Source of the DNA: Sporosarcina quadrami
GTDB taxonomy: Bacteria > Bacillota > Bacilli > Bacillales_A > Planococcaceae
Reading direction: 5' to 3'
Length of the DNA: 46,736 nt
Assembly: GCF_014836615.1 (NCBI RefSeq)
Contig: NZ_JACSQN010000018.1
Span: 1-46,736 of the forward strand
Every line of letters begins with the position of its first letter. Position 1 is the first letter of the stretch. The position numbers and the translations under genes were made by a program. This document shows, piece after piece, positions 8,634 through 17,538 of the stretch. Under the pieces are notes generated by a model. The model searched no databases and had not been told where the DNA came from. It saw only the letters and a list, made by a program, of their open reading frames with translations.

Positions 8634-10046
8634 ATGAATGAAATGGAAATATTTGTAGAATTAATTGACGATAAAGAAGCTGATAGAATACTAAAGCACT
8701 TTGGTGAAACCCCATTGGGAACCAGACAAAACAAAGCCACGTTTGATCAAAAGAAACAACATATAAAAAAAATATTCAAATCATCAACGCCTAAAATGAT
8801 TCGTAAACGAATTAAGGGCGCTGCAGATCCATTTTATACTTTTATAAGAGCTTATAATATCCCCAGGAAACAATCGTTTAGTAATTTTTTAGAATTTTTA
8901 GCTTTTATTAATGAAGTTAGGGATAAAGTACCCTCTTATATTAGATTTGCAGTTTTGTTCTTAGAGTATCCAGAGGAAGTAAAAATTAAATTAGAAGAAA
9001 TCGAAAAAAACATTATAGCAGGAAAAGATCCTTTGCAATTTGATAAACATTTTGAAAGTGATGAAGCATTAAAAAATTATTTGAGGAAAAATAGAAGCTT
9101 CATTGGTGAGGGTGCTCCTAGAGATATTATTGAAACAATATCTGAGTTCCAACCTAATGAATACAATGAAAAATTAAAGAAATGCAAAGAACATATCAAA
9201 AGTTATAATCTTTTACAGTACTACAATTCTAGAGAGGTGTTTGAAAAAGAGTATAGTTTATCAATTTCCAATGCCGCATACATTCTTACACATTTAGATG
9301 AAGATTATGATGTGTCTATGTTATTGGCAATTGAAGCAATGTATCAGGTATTAAAAGTTCAAGACAACAATATTGAAGCCATAATTGAAAATAAAAACAA
9401 AGTATTCAAAGAGACACTACTTAGTAAGGAAAGAGAGTATGAAAAATCAAAAAATGTTAAGGAAGAGGAAATTTCAAAACTCAAATTAGAGTTATCCAAG
9501 CTTAGAAAAAAAATGAATGTAATAGAAAGAGAAAAAAGTATTATAGAAGAACAAATTGTTGGTTCGCAAACAAGGTTTCATGCGCTCGAAAAAGAAATGC
9601 AAGAGAAGTTTGAAAAACACTACGAATCGTCGGGAATTTCGATAAAAATTGCCGAGAAGGAAATTGAGATACTAAAAGATAAATTAAGTCTAAAAAAGAT
9701 TATTGAGGAAGATAGAATCAATAAATTCAAGACTAGTAGTTCTAAATCTTACAATTGGGGAATTGTTTGCCTGACTGATTATGAATTAACAAGAGAAATA
9801 TACCCTGAAATATTCGTTGCTAACTCTAATAGTAAAGATGAGGTAAGAAGACTAGTTTCTAATAACGACATTGATATTGTATATGTGTTAATGAAAGGAT
9901 TATCTACGAGGCGATTTAATAATTTGAAAAAAGAAATTGAGAAAAATAATAAAATCTATGAAGTTTTGGATTTTGATGACTACAAGGAATTTATTGATTG
10001 GATTGGATATAAAAAAACAAAAGAAAGGAATGCGGTGCGAAAATGA
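8634..10046 (+). CDS. Coiled-coil protein of a McrBC-like operon, function unknown
   Basis: I do not recognise this 470-residue protein by name. It has an alpha-helical N-terminal half (roughly 1-260), a strongly predicted Lys/Glu coiled coil (about 260-370, around ISKLKLELSKLRKKMNVIER) and a small C-terminal alpha/beta module (about 380-460) with NWGIVCLTDYELTREIYPEI and DIVYVLMKGLSTRRFNNLKK. It is the first gene of a tight set: its TGA overlaps the ATG of the McrB-like gene (ATGA). A strong GGGGGAGA ribosome site precedes the ATG. In McrBC relatives, coiled-coil partners are thought to recognise the target or act as scaffold; that role is an inference from context here. The gene is AT-rich compared with the flanking chromosome, suggesting transfer. 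Confidence 0.75.
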   Translation: MNEMEIFVELIDDKEADRILKHFGETPLGTRQNKATFDQKKQHIKKIFKSSTPKMIRKRIKGAADPFYTFIRAYNIPRKQSFSNFLEFLAFINEVRDKVPSYIRFAVLFLEYPEEVKIKLEEIEKNIIAGKDPLQFDKHFESDEALKNYLRKNRSFIGEGAPRDIIETISEFQPNEYNEKLKKCKEHIKSYNLLQYYNSREVFEKEYSLSISNAAYILTHLDEDYDVSMLLAIEAMYQVLKVQDNNIEAIIENKNKVFKETLLSKEREYEKSKNVKEEEISKLKLELSKLRKKMNVIEREKSIIEEQIVGSQTRFHALEKEMQEKFEKHYESSGISIKIAEKEIEILKDKLSLKKIIEEDRINKFKTSSSKSYNWGIVCLTDYELTREIYPEIFVANSNSKDEVRRLVSNNDIDIVYVLMKGLSTRRFNNLKKEIEKNNKIYEVLDFDDYKEFIDWIGYKKTKERNAVRK

Positions 10047-12046
10047 TAAAGTTATATTCATCAAAGATATTAGAACAGATAAAGGAAAACTATGTGGTTG
10101 GAGTTTTGGCGTCTGAAGGAGAATATATTCCAAGATTAGGTGATGAGCAATTACCTGTAACTTACTCTAATCAAATGGATGATGTAATTTTTTTTGTTAA
10201 ACCATTGAGTCAAGAGCCAAAAGAGATTTTGGAGGCGCAGGAAAGTAGTAATATGACAAACCTATATATTGGTTTTGGAAGCAAAAGTATAAGTAATCTA
10301 CCGTTGGAGTTTAAGTATAATTCAAACACAAATGAGAAGATTGAATATATAAAGGAGCTATTAAGTGGCAAACTACTGGTTTTTAAACCAGTATTAACTC
10401 AGAAGTCTGAACGATATCATAAAAATATTGACGACCTTATAGTTGAGGAAGAGTGGAAACAGGGATTGTCTTATTATGCAGTGCCAAAAGTAAACTTGAA
10501 ACCAGTGGAGTTTGAATCGAAATTATTAGCAGAAGAAGCAATTAATTTAGAGCGATATAACCATGCGATGCCAGCTCCTCTCTATATATTATGCGGAAAT
10601 TATATCTATGGGAATATTAAGGAGAATCAATGGAGAATCGACTCCTCTATCAATCATAATGCACGGGTGATTATCTCACCTGATAATGTAAAACGTGTGG
10701 AAATAACTGAGGATGAAAAACAGGAGTTTATTGGTTCTGATAGAGATTCAATAGTTTTCTTTGATGAGGAATTTATTAATACTATAATTGCTGATCGATT
10801 AGATTTTAATGGAATGAAATTAGGAGAATTAGAAGAGGAGATACTGATGCAAGAAGAACCTGAACAAGGTCTCGGTAGTGGTCGTAAAGACGAAAACACT
10901 AATAACACAAATCAGATTCATGAAATAACTTTTATTAGAGATTTAGAATCTAAAGCAAAATCACGAAATCTTGTTTATAGTAGAGAAGACTTAGTGAACT
11001 TTCACACTAGTGTTAAATCTAGTGCAATGACTATATTATCTGGTCAAAGTGGTATAGGAAAAACCAAATTGGCGACAATATACGGAGAGACTCTGGGTTT
11101 GAGTCAAGAGAAGAAAACAATGTTAATTATGCCTATATCGCCTGCTTATACAGAACCGGGTGATATCCTAGGCTATTTGAATCCATCTTCAGGTCTGTAT
11201 ATGCCAGCAGAAACCGGTTTGGTTGAATTCCTATTACATGCAGAAGAAAATGAAAATCAAGTACATATGTTAATTATGGATGAGATGAACTTGAGTCAAA
11301 TTGAGCATTACTTCGCACCGTTTATATCATTATTAGAATTGGAAGAAAGAGAACGGTTCTTACATTTGTATAGTAAAGGCTCTGTTTGTCATAATGGCCA
11401 AACGTATAAACATAGTATCCAATTGAAAAATAATCTAGTAATAGTTGGTACAATGAATACTGATGAAACCACAAAAGACTTATCTGATCGTTTATTAGAC
11501 CGTTCTAATGTAGTTGTGCTGGAGAAACGTTCATTTACTGATATAAAAAATGAACTTGAGAACTTTGATAGAAGTCTTACTTATAACTCTGGTTTGGAAG
11601 ATGCCTATGGTGAAGTATATATGACATGGAAAAGCAAGAATGAAAACTGGAATGCATTCGAAGATCAGGAACTAGAGTTCTTCGATGAACTGGATAGTTT
11701 TATTTCTAATGTAGATCCTCTAAAAGGATTTTCAATTCGTAGTTTGATAAGAATGGGAGCATATATAAATAATTTGCCAGCAGACTCTTCAAATGAATAT
11801 AACATTGAAAGACGGGAAGCTATTGATTTGTTTATAAAACAAAGAGTAATAACGAAAATTAGAGGACCAATAGAATTATACGAGGGTCTTATAGGGGTTT
11901 TAGAAGTGGGCGGACAAGAGCCTAATGGAGCATTATTTTCTTTATTCAGTAGTAACGCAGCAAACCAAATTAGTAATTTTAATAAGACAAAGAATGAATT
12001 AATACGAAAAGCAAGGGAGCTAAGTTTAAATGGGTACGCAACCTAA
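10043..12046 (+). CDS. McrB-like AAA+ NTPase
   Basis: The N-terminal ~320 residues are a poorly conserved region likely to hold a recognition or partner-binding domain. The AAA+ module follows: Walker A GQSGIGKT (334-341), a YTEPGDILGYLNPSSGLY insertion as in the McrB/MoxR group, Walker B LIMDEMN (410-416), and VGTMNTDETTKDLSDRLLDR. The McrB signature MNxxDRS therefore reads MNTDETT (471-477), a deviation worth noting. McrB proteins form hexamers that drive a McrC-type nuclease; the next gene encodes such a nuclease. The start overlaps the previous stop by four bases, and the end overlaps the next start by 17 bases, so translation is probably coupled. I am confident of the AAA+ assignment; whether it uses GTP or ATP cannot be seen. 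Confidence 0.85.
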   Translation: MIKLYSSKILEQIKENYVVGVLASEGEYIPRLGDEQLPVTYSNQMDDVIFFVKPLSQEPKEILEAQESSNMTNLYIGFGSKSISNLPLEFKYNSNTNEKIEYIKELLSGKLLVFKPVLTQKSERYHKNIDDLIVEEEWKQGLSYYAVPKVNLKPVEFESKLLAEEAINLERYNHAMPAPLYILCGNYIYGNIKENQWRIDSSINHNARVIISPDNVKRVEITEDEKQEFIGSDRDSIVFFDEEFINTIIADRLDFNGMKLGELEEEILMQEEPEQGLGSGRKDENTNNTNQIHEITFIRDLESKAKSRNLVYSREDLVNFHTSVKSSAMTILSGQSGIGKTKLATIYGETLGLSQEKKTMLIMPISPAYTEPGDILGYLNPSSGLYMPAETGLVEFLLHAEENENQVHMLIMDEMNLSQIEHYFAPFISLLELEERERFLHLYSKGSVCHNGQTYKHSIQLKNNLVIVGTMNTDETTKDLSDRLLDRSNVVVLEKRSFTDIKNELENFDRSLTYNSGLEDAYGEVYMTWKSKNENWNAFEDQELEFFDELDSFISNVDPLKGFSIRSLIRMGAYINNLPADSSNEYNIERREAIDLFIKQRVITKIRGPIELYEGLIGVLEVGGQEPNGALFSLFSSNAANQISNFNKTKNELIRKARELSLNGYAT

Positions 12047-13892
12047 GGTTATATTCACAATATATCATCCTAATTCTAAGCCCTTAAAACGAGAAGTAGT
12101 TCTAGTATCCTCCTCACAAGTGGGGTATTCAGGAATTGAAGTTACTGAGTATGCTAAGGTTGACGTACAGTTAGTTTATCCAAGTGATAATAATGCGATT
12201 TTAAAAATAGAAACATGTGAATCTAATGATGAACTCAATCTTAAGCCATTGGATGTTGCGACGACCATCATGAGTGGAGCTAATACTGAATATATGTTGG
12301 TGCCGGGACATTATAGGTTTGAAGTTATCACTAGCAAATCCCATTTTGTTTCTTATTATACAGTACGATCAAAAGACTTTTCAGATGAATCATTATTAAA
12401 TCTAAGATTATATTTAGAGAGCCTACTTCAAGGTTTATCGTATGATATAATTAGACAAAAATTAGGAATGGCTACTCCGATAGTGGATTTTAATCCTACC
12501 TTGTTACAGCTATTTCAATTCATAAATAAATACAAGGGACCTATTCAGCGTAACTTAGATATGATTTTACAAGACCCCATAACGGATCTTATCGGTGAAT
12601 ATACCGCTTCACCGGCCCCGAGGAAATTGGATAGTAAAAGTTTTCGATGGCAAGCCCAAAAAGGAGAACAAAAAAAATCTTTATCCTCATATCCAAGCCT
12701 TTATTATACAAAACATGCAACTTTAACATTTAATAATATAGAAAATCAATGGATAAAGTTTATTATTTATTTTTTCCTTCAACGCTTTCGAAAACTTGAA
12801 ATGAGCTTCCAAAAAGAAATCTTACAAGTGTCTCAAAAAATAAAACATCAAAACATAATATTACAACAAAATAGGAAACAAATAGAAATAGGTAATAATG
12901 CTTTTGGATATAAAAAGTCACTCGAAGGACTAAATAGAAATAAGAAGAGAATAATTAATAGAATTGAGGAGTTAGAAAAAGAAAAAGGCAGCTATATAGA
13001 ATACAGGAAATTCTTGCGTCAACTAAATAACTTCTTTACGGAGTATGAAGAAAACAACTGGATTAAACAGATACCAATTTTTAAACCTCGGAAAATTACT
13101 CAACGTCTATTAAAAGATTATAGATATCGAAAGATTTATTTGCTGTACAAAGAATTAGTAAAAATAGAATCAAAAAAGATTGAATCTAATTTACCTGGTC
13201 TTCAATTTAGACGAACCTGGCAGCTATTTGAATATTATAATGTTGGCTTAGTCATCAATATATTAAGAGAAAATAATTATAAGTGGGTTGATGGTTGGTT
13301 GGCTAGTAAAGACAGTCCCCATCATCATATAGGAACTTTACCACCTGATACGATCTTGCGTTTTGAAAAAGAAGATAGTGATCATTATATTGAAGTTGCA
13401 TATGATACCGAAATCGAAAGTACAATAATTGATCAAAGTTATAGCCGTTATTTTAACAATGTAGGAAGAAGACCCGATATACGGATAACGATATATCATC
13501 AAGACGGTTCGCTGTATTCTGATAAAGCGGGTTTAATAGTAGAGTCTAAGTGTAGACGTCATAAATACTTAATTAATCAGAATATAGATCCTGATGTTAA
13601 GTTGCAACTACGGGATTTTAAAAACCTGGAGTATTTTGACTCCTTAGCGTTTCATAGGGGAAATGATCCTGTGAAGACACCGATCAATAAAGTAATAGTT
13701 TTATATCCAAAACAGAGTGGTGTTGATCCAGTTAAGGCAGACCATGTTTATGGAGAGAGTATGCTATATATTCAAGTTGAGCCAAGTGATCCAAACAGTG
13801 ATATAAAATCATTTGGTTATGACATATTAAAAGAAAAGATAGATGATTTTTTATCGCAAATACAAGTAGAGGAGGGGGCTTATGTTAAATAA
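12030..13892 (+). CDS. DUF2357 / McrC-like PD-(D/E)XK nuclease
   Basis: The protein has the layout of DUF2357-containing McrC relatives: a beta-rich N-terminal region (about 1-130), a helical DUF2357 core around IRQKLGMATPIVDFNPTLLQ and KSFRWQAQKGE, a central helical, coiled-coil-like stretch (about 260-350), and a C-terminal PD-(D/E)XK nuclease with D483 in RRPDIRI and E505-S-K507 in GLIVESKCRRHKY. In E. coli McrC binds McrB, stimulates it and cuts DNA. Here it should be the effector of the operon. The start overlaps the McrB-like gene by 17 bases; I keep this start, although the family N-terminus is variable. It overlaps the following small gene by 11 bases. All catalytic residues that I can place are present, so the nuclease is likely active. 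Confidence 0.85.
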   Translation: MGTQPKVIFTIYHPNSKPLKREVVLVSSSQVGYSGIEVTEYAKVDVQLVYPSDNNAILKIETCESNDELNLKPLDVATTIMSGANTEYMLVPGHYRFEVITSKSHFVSYYTVRSKDFSDESLLNLRLYLESLLQGLSYDIIRQKLGMATPIVDFNPTLLQLFQFINKYKGPIQRNLDMILQDPITDLIGEYTASPAPRKLDSKSFRWQAQKGEQKKSLSSYPSLYYTKHATLTFNNIENQWIKFIIYFFLQRFRKLEMSFQKEILQVSQKIKHQNIILQQNRKQIEIGNNAFGYKKSLEGLNRNKKRIINRIEELEKEKGSYIEYRKFLRQLNNFFTEYEENNWIKQIPIFKPRKITQRLLKDYRYRKIYLLYKELVKIESKKIESNLPGLQFRRTWQLFEYYNVGLVINILRENNYKWVDGWLASKDSPHHHIGTLPPDTILRFEKEDSDHYIEVAYDTEIESTIIDQSYSRYFNNVGRRPDIRITIYHQDGSLYSDKAGLIVESKCRRHKYLINQNIDPDVKLQLRDFKNLEYFDSLAFHRGNDPVKTPINKVIVLYPKQSGVDPVKADHVYGESMLYIQVEPSDPNSDIKSFGYDILKEKIDDFLSQIQVEEGAYVK

Positions 13893-14283
13893 AGAAAAAG
13901 AAATCCAGAAAATTCTTAGAGGAAAATTCATGGAAGGTCCTAAACTATTATTGGATGAAGATTCAATTGGTATAAACTACTTCTCTGGTAACTTGAATTC
14001 TGCTTATTATGAGTTGTATGGAAATTCATCCATTTTTCGATTGATTATTATAGAGCCATCAACGAACTTATTTACTAATCAGTACGTAGGTAAAAATCAT
14101 CTTCTATTTCTCCTATTGGAGGAGGAACAAGTTAGAGGTGGTTTTGTATCTTTAAACGTAGAAAATTTAGTTGATGAATTTGGAAAAGTATTTTCCTATC
14201 TAAGAGAGGAACAAATTGAGGAACTACATGGACTTTGGAGAAATTTCGCCTCTTTGCATTACATGAAATTAACTAAAGAATAG
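13882..14283 (+). CDS. Small protein at the end of the McrBC-like operon, unknown
   Basis: This 133-residue protein has no motif I recognise. It is mixed alpha/beta, with a hydrophobic segment IFRLIIIEPSTNLF and HLLFLLLEEEQ in the middle and a C-terminal helix ending LHGLWRNFASLHYMKLTKE. There is no signal peptide or clear membrane span. Its ATG lies inside the end of the nuclease gene (11-base overlap) after GAGGAGGGGGC, a strong ribosome site, so it is part of the same transcript. Possible roles by analogy with other defence operons are an inhibitor, an adaptor or a target sensor; none is supported by sequence. AT-rich like its three upstream neighbours. Confidence 0.7.
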   Translation: MLNKEKEIQKILRGKFMEGPKLLLDEDSIGINYFSGNLNSAYYELYGNSSIFRLIIIEPSTNLFTNQYVGKNHLLFLLLEEEQVRGGFVSLNVENLVDEFGKVFSYLREEQIEELHGLWRNFASLHYMKLTKE

Positions 14284-14500
14284 TATGTGTTTAAAATGGA
14301 AATAAAAGTTATAAGGCTCACACCTCGGAATTGATTGGATTAGGACCTTGTTTTGAGTGCAGTTTGAAGTGATACTGAAAACCCTCGCTGGATTAAAGTG
14401 GGATTCTGTTTCTATTATAGCAAAACTGCAACAGGAAATTTGATTGAAGGAAGAAAGATATTTCCGGTTCTATCAGTTTAAAGGGTAATATATAAAATCG

Positions 14501-14647
14501 GGTGACTGTGCATGATTTAATTCGGTTAATTCACTACAATTGCATATACATAAATTCTGAATGCTGTAGGAAATGTGTTTCACATTATTTTTTGTATATC
14601 CATTCAAATTGGTTGAATTAACGTGAATGTTTGCGGCACAGGCACCG
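14501..14647. repeat. 147-bp dispersed repeat, copy 1
   Basis: The element begins GGTGACTGTGC and ends GGCACAGGCACCG, which are imperfect terminal inverted repeats (10 of 12 matches). Internally it shares blocks with the copies at 29258 and 33093: TTTAATTCGGTTAATTC, CACTACAATTGCAT, CCATTCAAATTGGTTGAATTAA and GTGAATGTTTG. No coding capacity. It directly precedes the hsdR remnant. The 217 bases between the McrBC-like operon and this copy (14284-14500) contain nothing I can identify. Confidence 0.75.
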
Positions 14648-14673
14648 TCATAATGCACCGAAAGCCAGCGACA

Positions 14674-15561
14674 ATGGAAAAGAACGTAGAAGACGCAACT
14701 AAGCTATATTCTCAGGCCCAGGAATAAACTGTACTTGTGTATCCGTCATACGACAAGTCGAAAAAACGGTGCAAGGCAGCTCGTAAGACATTGACTAATG
14801 TCGTTCCTGACTTGGAAAAAATCGATGAAAATTCACCTTTAGAGCAACGCGTTGAATTTGTGAAAGCCTTCCAAGAATTGAACAACGCCTACGAATCCCT
14901 TGTAACCTACGATGACTACAACGATGACATGGAAACCTCCAAAGCGTTGCAGGAACAAGTCAAGACGTTGGAAAACTACCTTGGTGTATATAACGCAGTA
15001 AAGGGTTCCTTGATGGAAGAAGAGGGCGAGGGGGGAGAAGCAGAACCGGATTTCTCCTAGATTGAGTTTTATGGAGACAATACGACAAAGCTCTATGATA
15101 TCGACTCCACTTACATCGACCGTCTACTAGAAACGTATACAGCGCATAACCAGGATACTCGTGGAGAGATTGAAAAAGCGCTTGCCAAATTGAACAAACC
15201 AGCAGCAAAAAGTGTTTATGAAAGAATCCTTAACGACATCGACGAAGGAAAAATCGATACACAGAAAGATATTCTTGCCGTCAAACGACGCTATTTTACA
15301 AATGCCTATAAAAGTACAATTGAAAACTTATCGAGTACATGGTTTGTAAATGAAGACCAGCTTCACCTATCCGCCATCCAATACGTACCTGGATCCGACA
15401 CGATCCCGAACATCGGAGCAATCCTCGACAGCAAGCATTTTGATAAATATAAAGAGGTAAATCCTGATGCGAAGCCTTTGAAGTATGGTCCGCAGACGAA
15501 GCGGGAGTGGTTGCAGGTGTTGAATGAGGAGATTGTACCTTATGGGGATGAGTTGAGGTAG
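14674..15561 (+). pseudogene. hsdR: Remnant of a type I restriction subunit R (C-terminal part)
   Basis: One frame reads MEKNVEDATKLYSQAQE, TAA (14725-14727), then PSYDKSKKRCKAARKTL and AFQELNNAYESLVTYDD, then TAG (15058-15060) after AEPDFS, then IEFYGDNTTKLYDIDSTYID and onward to a natural stop at 15561. The order (helical region, YxxDxxYI segment, C-terminal WLQVLNEEIVPYGDELR) matches the C-terminal portion of HsdR translocase/nuclease subunits of the EcoR124 C-terminal domain type. The nuclease and helicase motor domains are absent, and no hsdM or hsdS lies nearby. The 5' truncation point is close to the right end of the 147-bp repeat. It is a dead gene with two in-frame stops. Confidence 0.75.
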
Positions 15562-15622
15562 GTTTTAGTTATATCTTTAGGGAACAAAAAAATTAGAAAA
15601 GGCATTTAGATACTTTGACACG

Positions 15623-15651
15623 AACCCTCCAGGGAAATTTGCTGGAGGGTT
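15623..15651 (+). terminator. Strong hairpin after the hsdR remnant
   Basis: AACCCTCCAG (15623-15632) pairs with CTGGAGGGTT (15642-15651) around GGAAATTTG, followed by ATTTGG. It is an intrinsic-terminator-like stem with a short T-tract, presumably left from the restriction operon. Confidence 0.6.
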
Positions 15652-15828
15652 ATTTGGTTACTTTCTTGAAATCCCAGCAATAATGTTCATAAACTGTTCA
15701 TTTGTAGTAGCAAACCATTTAATTGAAAAAGATATAATTTTCACTCTACTAATGTCGATTTCCATCACCTTCCATGGTATAATATAACCAATTAGAGGCT
15801 CGGGTAAAACGGTAGAGGGGGTTTTGTT

Positions 15829-16710
15829 ATGAGAATCGATAGAGCAATTTTTAGAGAGGGGAGAAATGAAGAAGTTGTAACATTGGAGACGATAACAAGT
15901 CACGCTGATTACATAACAGTCAAAGAGAATTTGTACTGCGCTACCTCGGAATGTAATTGTAGACTTGTATTTGTTCCTGAGGGAGTTAAGGTAGCTCATT
16001 TTAAAAAGTGGAAAGGCTATGACCATGTTGAAGATTGTCCATATTTCAGAGAAACGATCATGGGCGCAAAATCCTTCCGTATAGTTGGTAAGAATATATC
16101 AAGGTTAAGAGATGGGCATGTGAAAAATGTATTGAACGATACATTTGATAGGTTTAATGAGACTGAGGAAGAACGTGTGAAAAGATTAGAACGCCAAAAT
16201 AGCAATTCAAGAAAACGAAGAAATAAAGTGATAGAACGGCAAGACACTATGGAGTTTGAGGATGTATTCATGACCCTTCCTTCAACTTCTTTGAGTGTTG
16301 AAGAAGTAAAAGAAGGTGATAGAAATCCCACTGTGAAGAAAAGAATGTCGGTAGCAGACTTTGTTTTTTCAGATATTGGACTGACAATTAGTACTGTAGG
16401 TTATTTAAGAGAAGTTCATATAGAAGAAAAGTATTCACTTGTCATAATAGTTGATAAGCACGAGCATGTTTACTTCCCGCTTTATCTAGAAGAATTTTTC
16501 TATGAGAACTCCTCTCTCAATATTCGACCGATGATCGAAGGGTTAAAAAAGCTTTATGAGGAAAGTGAAGATGAAATTATTGTTACAGTAATTGGGGAAG
16601 TTGTTTTTAGGGGTGGACAATTCGGTATGATTGTTATGGATGAGAAGAAATTAAGTTTTAACAGAATGCGATTGGCGGGTCTTATTGTGTCAAGAACTAC
16701 TCTATTTTGA
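15829..16710 (+). CDS. Unknown protein with a putative N-terminal zinc-binding (CoiA-like) module
   Basis: I do not recognise this 293-residue protein. Its N-terminus has a Cys/His cluster: C37, C42, C44, H55, H64 and C68 within YCATSECNCRLVFVP, AHFKKW and DHVEDCPYF. The C...C...HF layout resembles the N-terminal zinc module of CoiA-like and other nuclease-associated proteins. The middle is basic and helical (ERVKRLERQNSNSRKRRNKV). The C-terminal ~120 residues are beta-rich (EKYSLVIIVDKHEHVYFPLY, EIIVTVIGEVVFRGGQFGMI), resembling an OB-like fold. No CoiA nuclease motif is visible. Start: ATG after GAGGGGG. It sits alone between two hsdR remnants, so it may be an orphan defence component. Confidence 0.7.
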   Translation: MRIDRAIFREGRNEEVVTLETITSHADYITVKENLYCATSECNCRLVFVPEGVKVAHFKKWKGYDHVEDCPYFRETIMGAKSFRIVGKNISRLRDGHVKNVLNDTFDRFNETEEERVKRLERQNSNSRKRRNKVIERQDTMEFEDVFMTLPSTSLSVEEVKEGDRNPTVKKRMSVADFVFSDIGLTISTVGYLREVHIEEKYSLVIIVDKHEHVYFPLYLEEFFYENSSLNIRPMIEGLKKLYEESEDEIIVTVIGEVVFRGGQFGMIVMDEKKLSFNRMRLAGLIVSRTTLF

Positions 16711-16897
16711 CTCTGAAATAAGCATACTTCGGAATTTTTCCGACCATTTACAACAGATACTTAAATTCATTTAAAGTGATTGTGGTAGTCCGAGTAGTGA
16801 AAAACTAATTACTGCATTTGCAACGTTTTTGATGACTGGTTAGGATTATTAATAAAATGATTGGAGTTATTTAAAATGGTGGGGTTGAAGACTTTTC

Positions 16898-17455
16898 ATG
16901 AAATGGTTTATTGCTGAAGACGCAATAACAAAACATATCACGTTATTTTTTAAAACCATCTTCCGGAAGGAGAAGTTGAAATTCTCATTGAATTCAACAT
17001 TGTTTCAGAACCTGGCACTTTTCCGTTTTGAAATACAAAGGAGAGTGATACCAGAGAGACCACGCGAAATCAAGATATCATACGAACTTTTCTTACGTAG
17101 GCATCAATAAATAACAAGCGTCCCAATCAAAAAGTCAAAGGTCATTGAAGAGCTGATTGAACTGGCAAAGGAAATGAACGAATCCTATAAAACTGGTGAA
17201 AACACAGGATTGTTTCAGGATGAAAGTAGAATTCTACGACGCTCTCTCTTCGCAAGATGCAACTGAGCTAATTTTGGCAACGACATCCTGAAAGTGATTG
17301 GACATGGTTTGACGAAAGCCATCAAGGAAAGTTTGGGTATTGACAGGAACTTGAGAGAATCGGCTCGGAGGAAGATGTGAATTACTTTGCAGAGGTTCTA
17401 GAAGAATTATTGAAATCCACCTGATTCGCAGAATCTTGTCCCGCTAGAAATATTA
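16898..17455 (+). pseudogene. hsdR: Second hsdR remnant (DUF3387-type C-terminus), frameshifted
   Basis: From 17111 the frame reads VPIKKSKVIEELIELAKEMN, the C-terminal helical region (DUF3387) of a different HsdR. The frame then changes near 17221, continuing as VEFYDALSSQDATELIL, and changes again near 17275, continuing as NDILKVIGHGLTKAIKESLG, NLRESARRKM, stop, ITLQRF, stop, and PPDSQNLVPLEILSYS. In intact proteins the corresponding text is one frame ending in a YGYPPDxQ motif. A TAA at 17108 separates it from an upstream 70-codon ORF in the same frame (16898-17107), whose own homology I cannot establish. At least two frameshifts and three in-frame stops are visible, so it is old decay, unlike the single stops near the window's left end. 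The 187 bases before it (16711-16897) hold no gene. Confidence 0.7.
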
Positions 17456-17538
17456 TCATATTCGATTAAATTTATTATAAATTATTCGTCAAATAGGATT
17501 GCATTCGAGTTTAAAAATACTTTCAAGGGGGTTACGAA

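Noticed and set aside
14473..14658. Minus-strand 61-codon ORF
   Set aside because: It falls almost wholly inside the 147-bp repeat and has no protein-like features.
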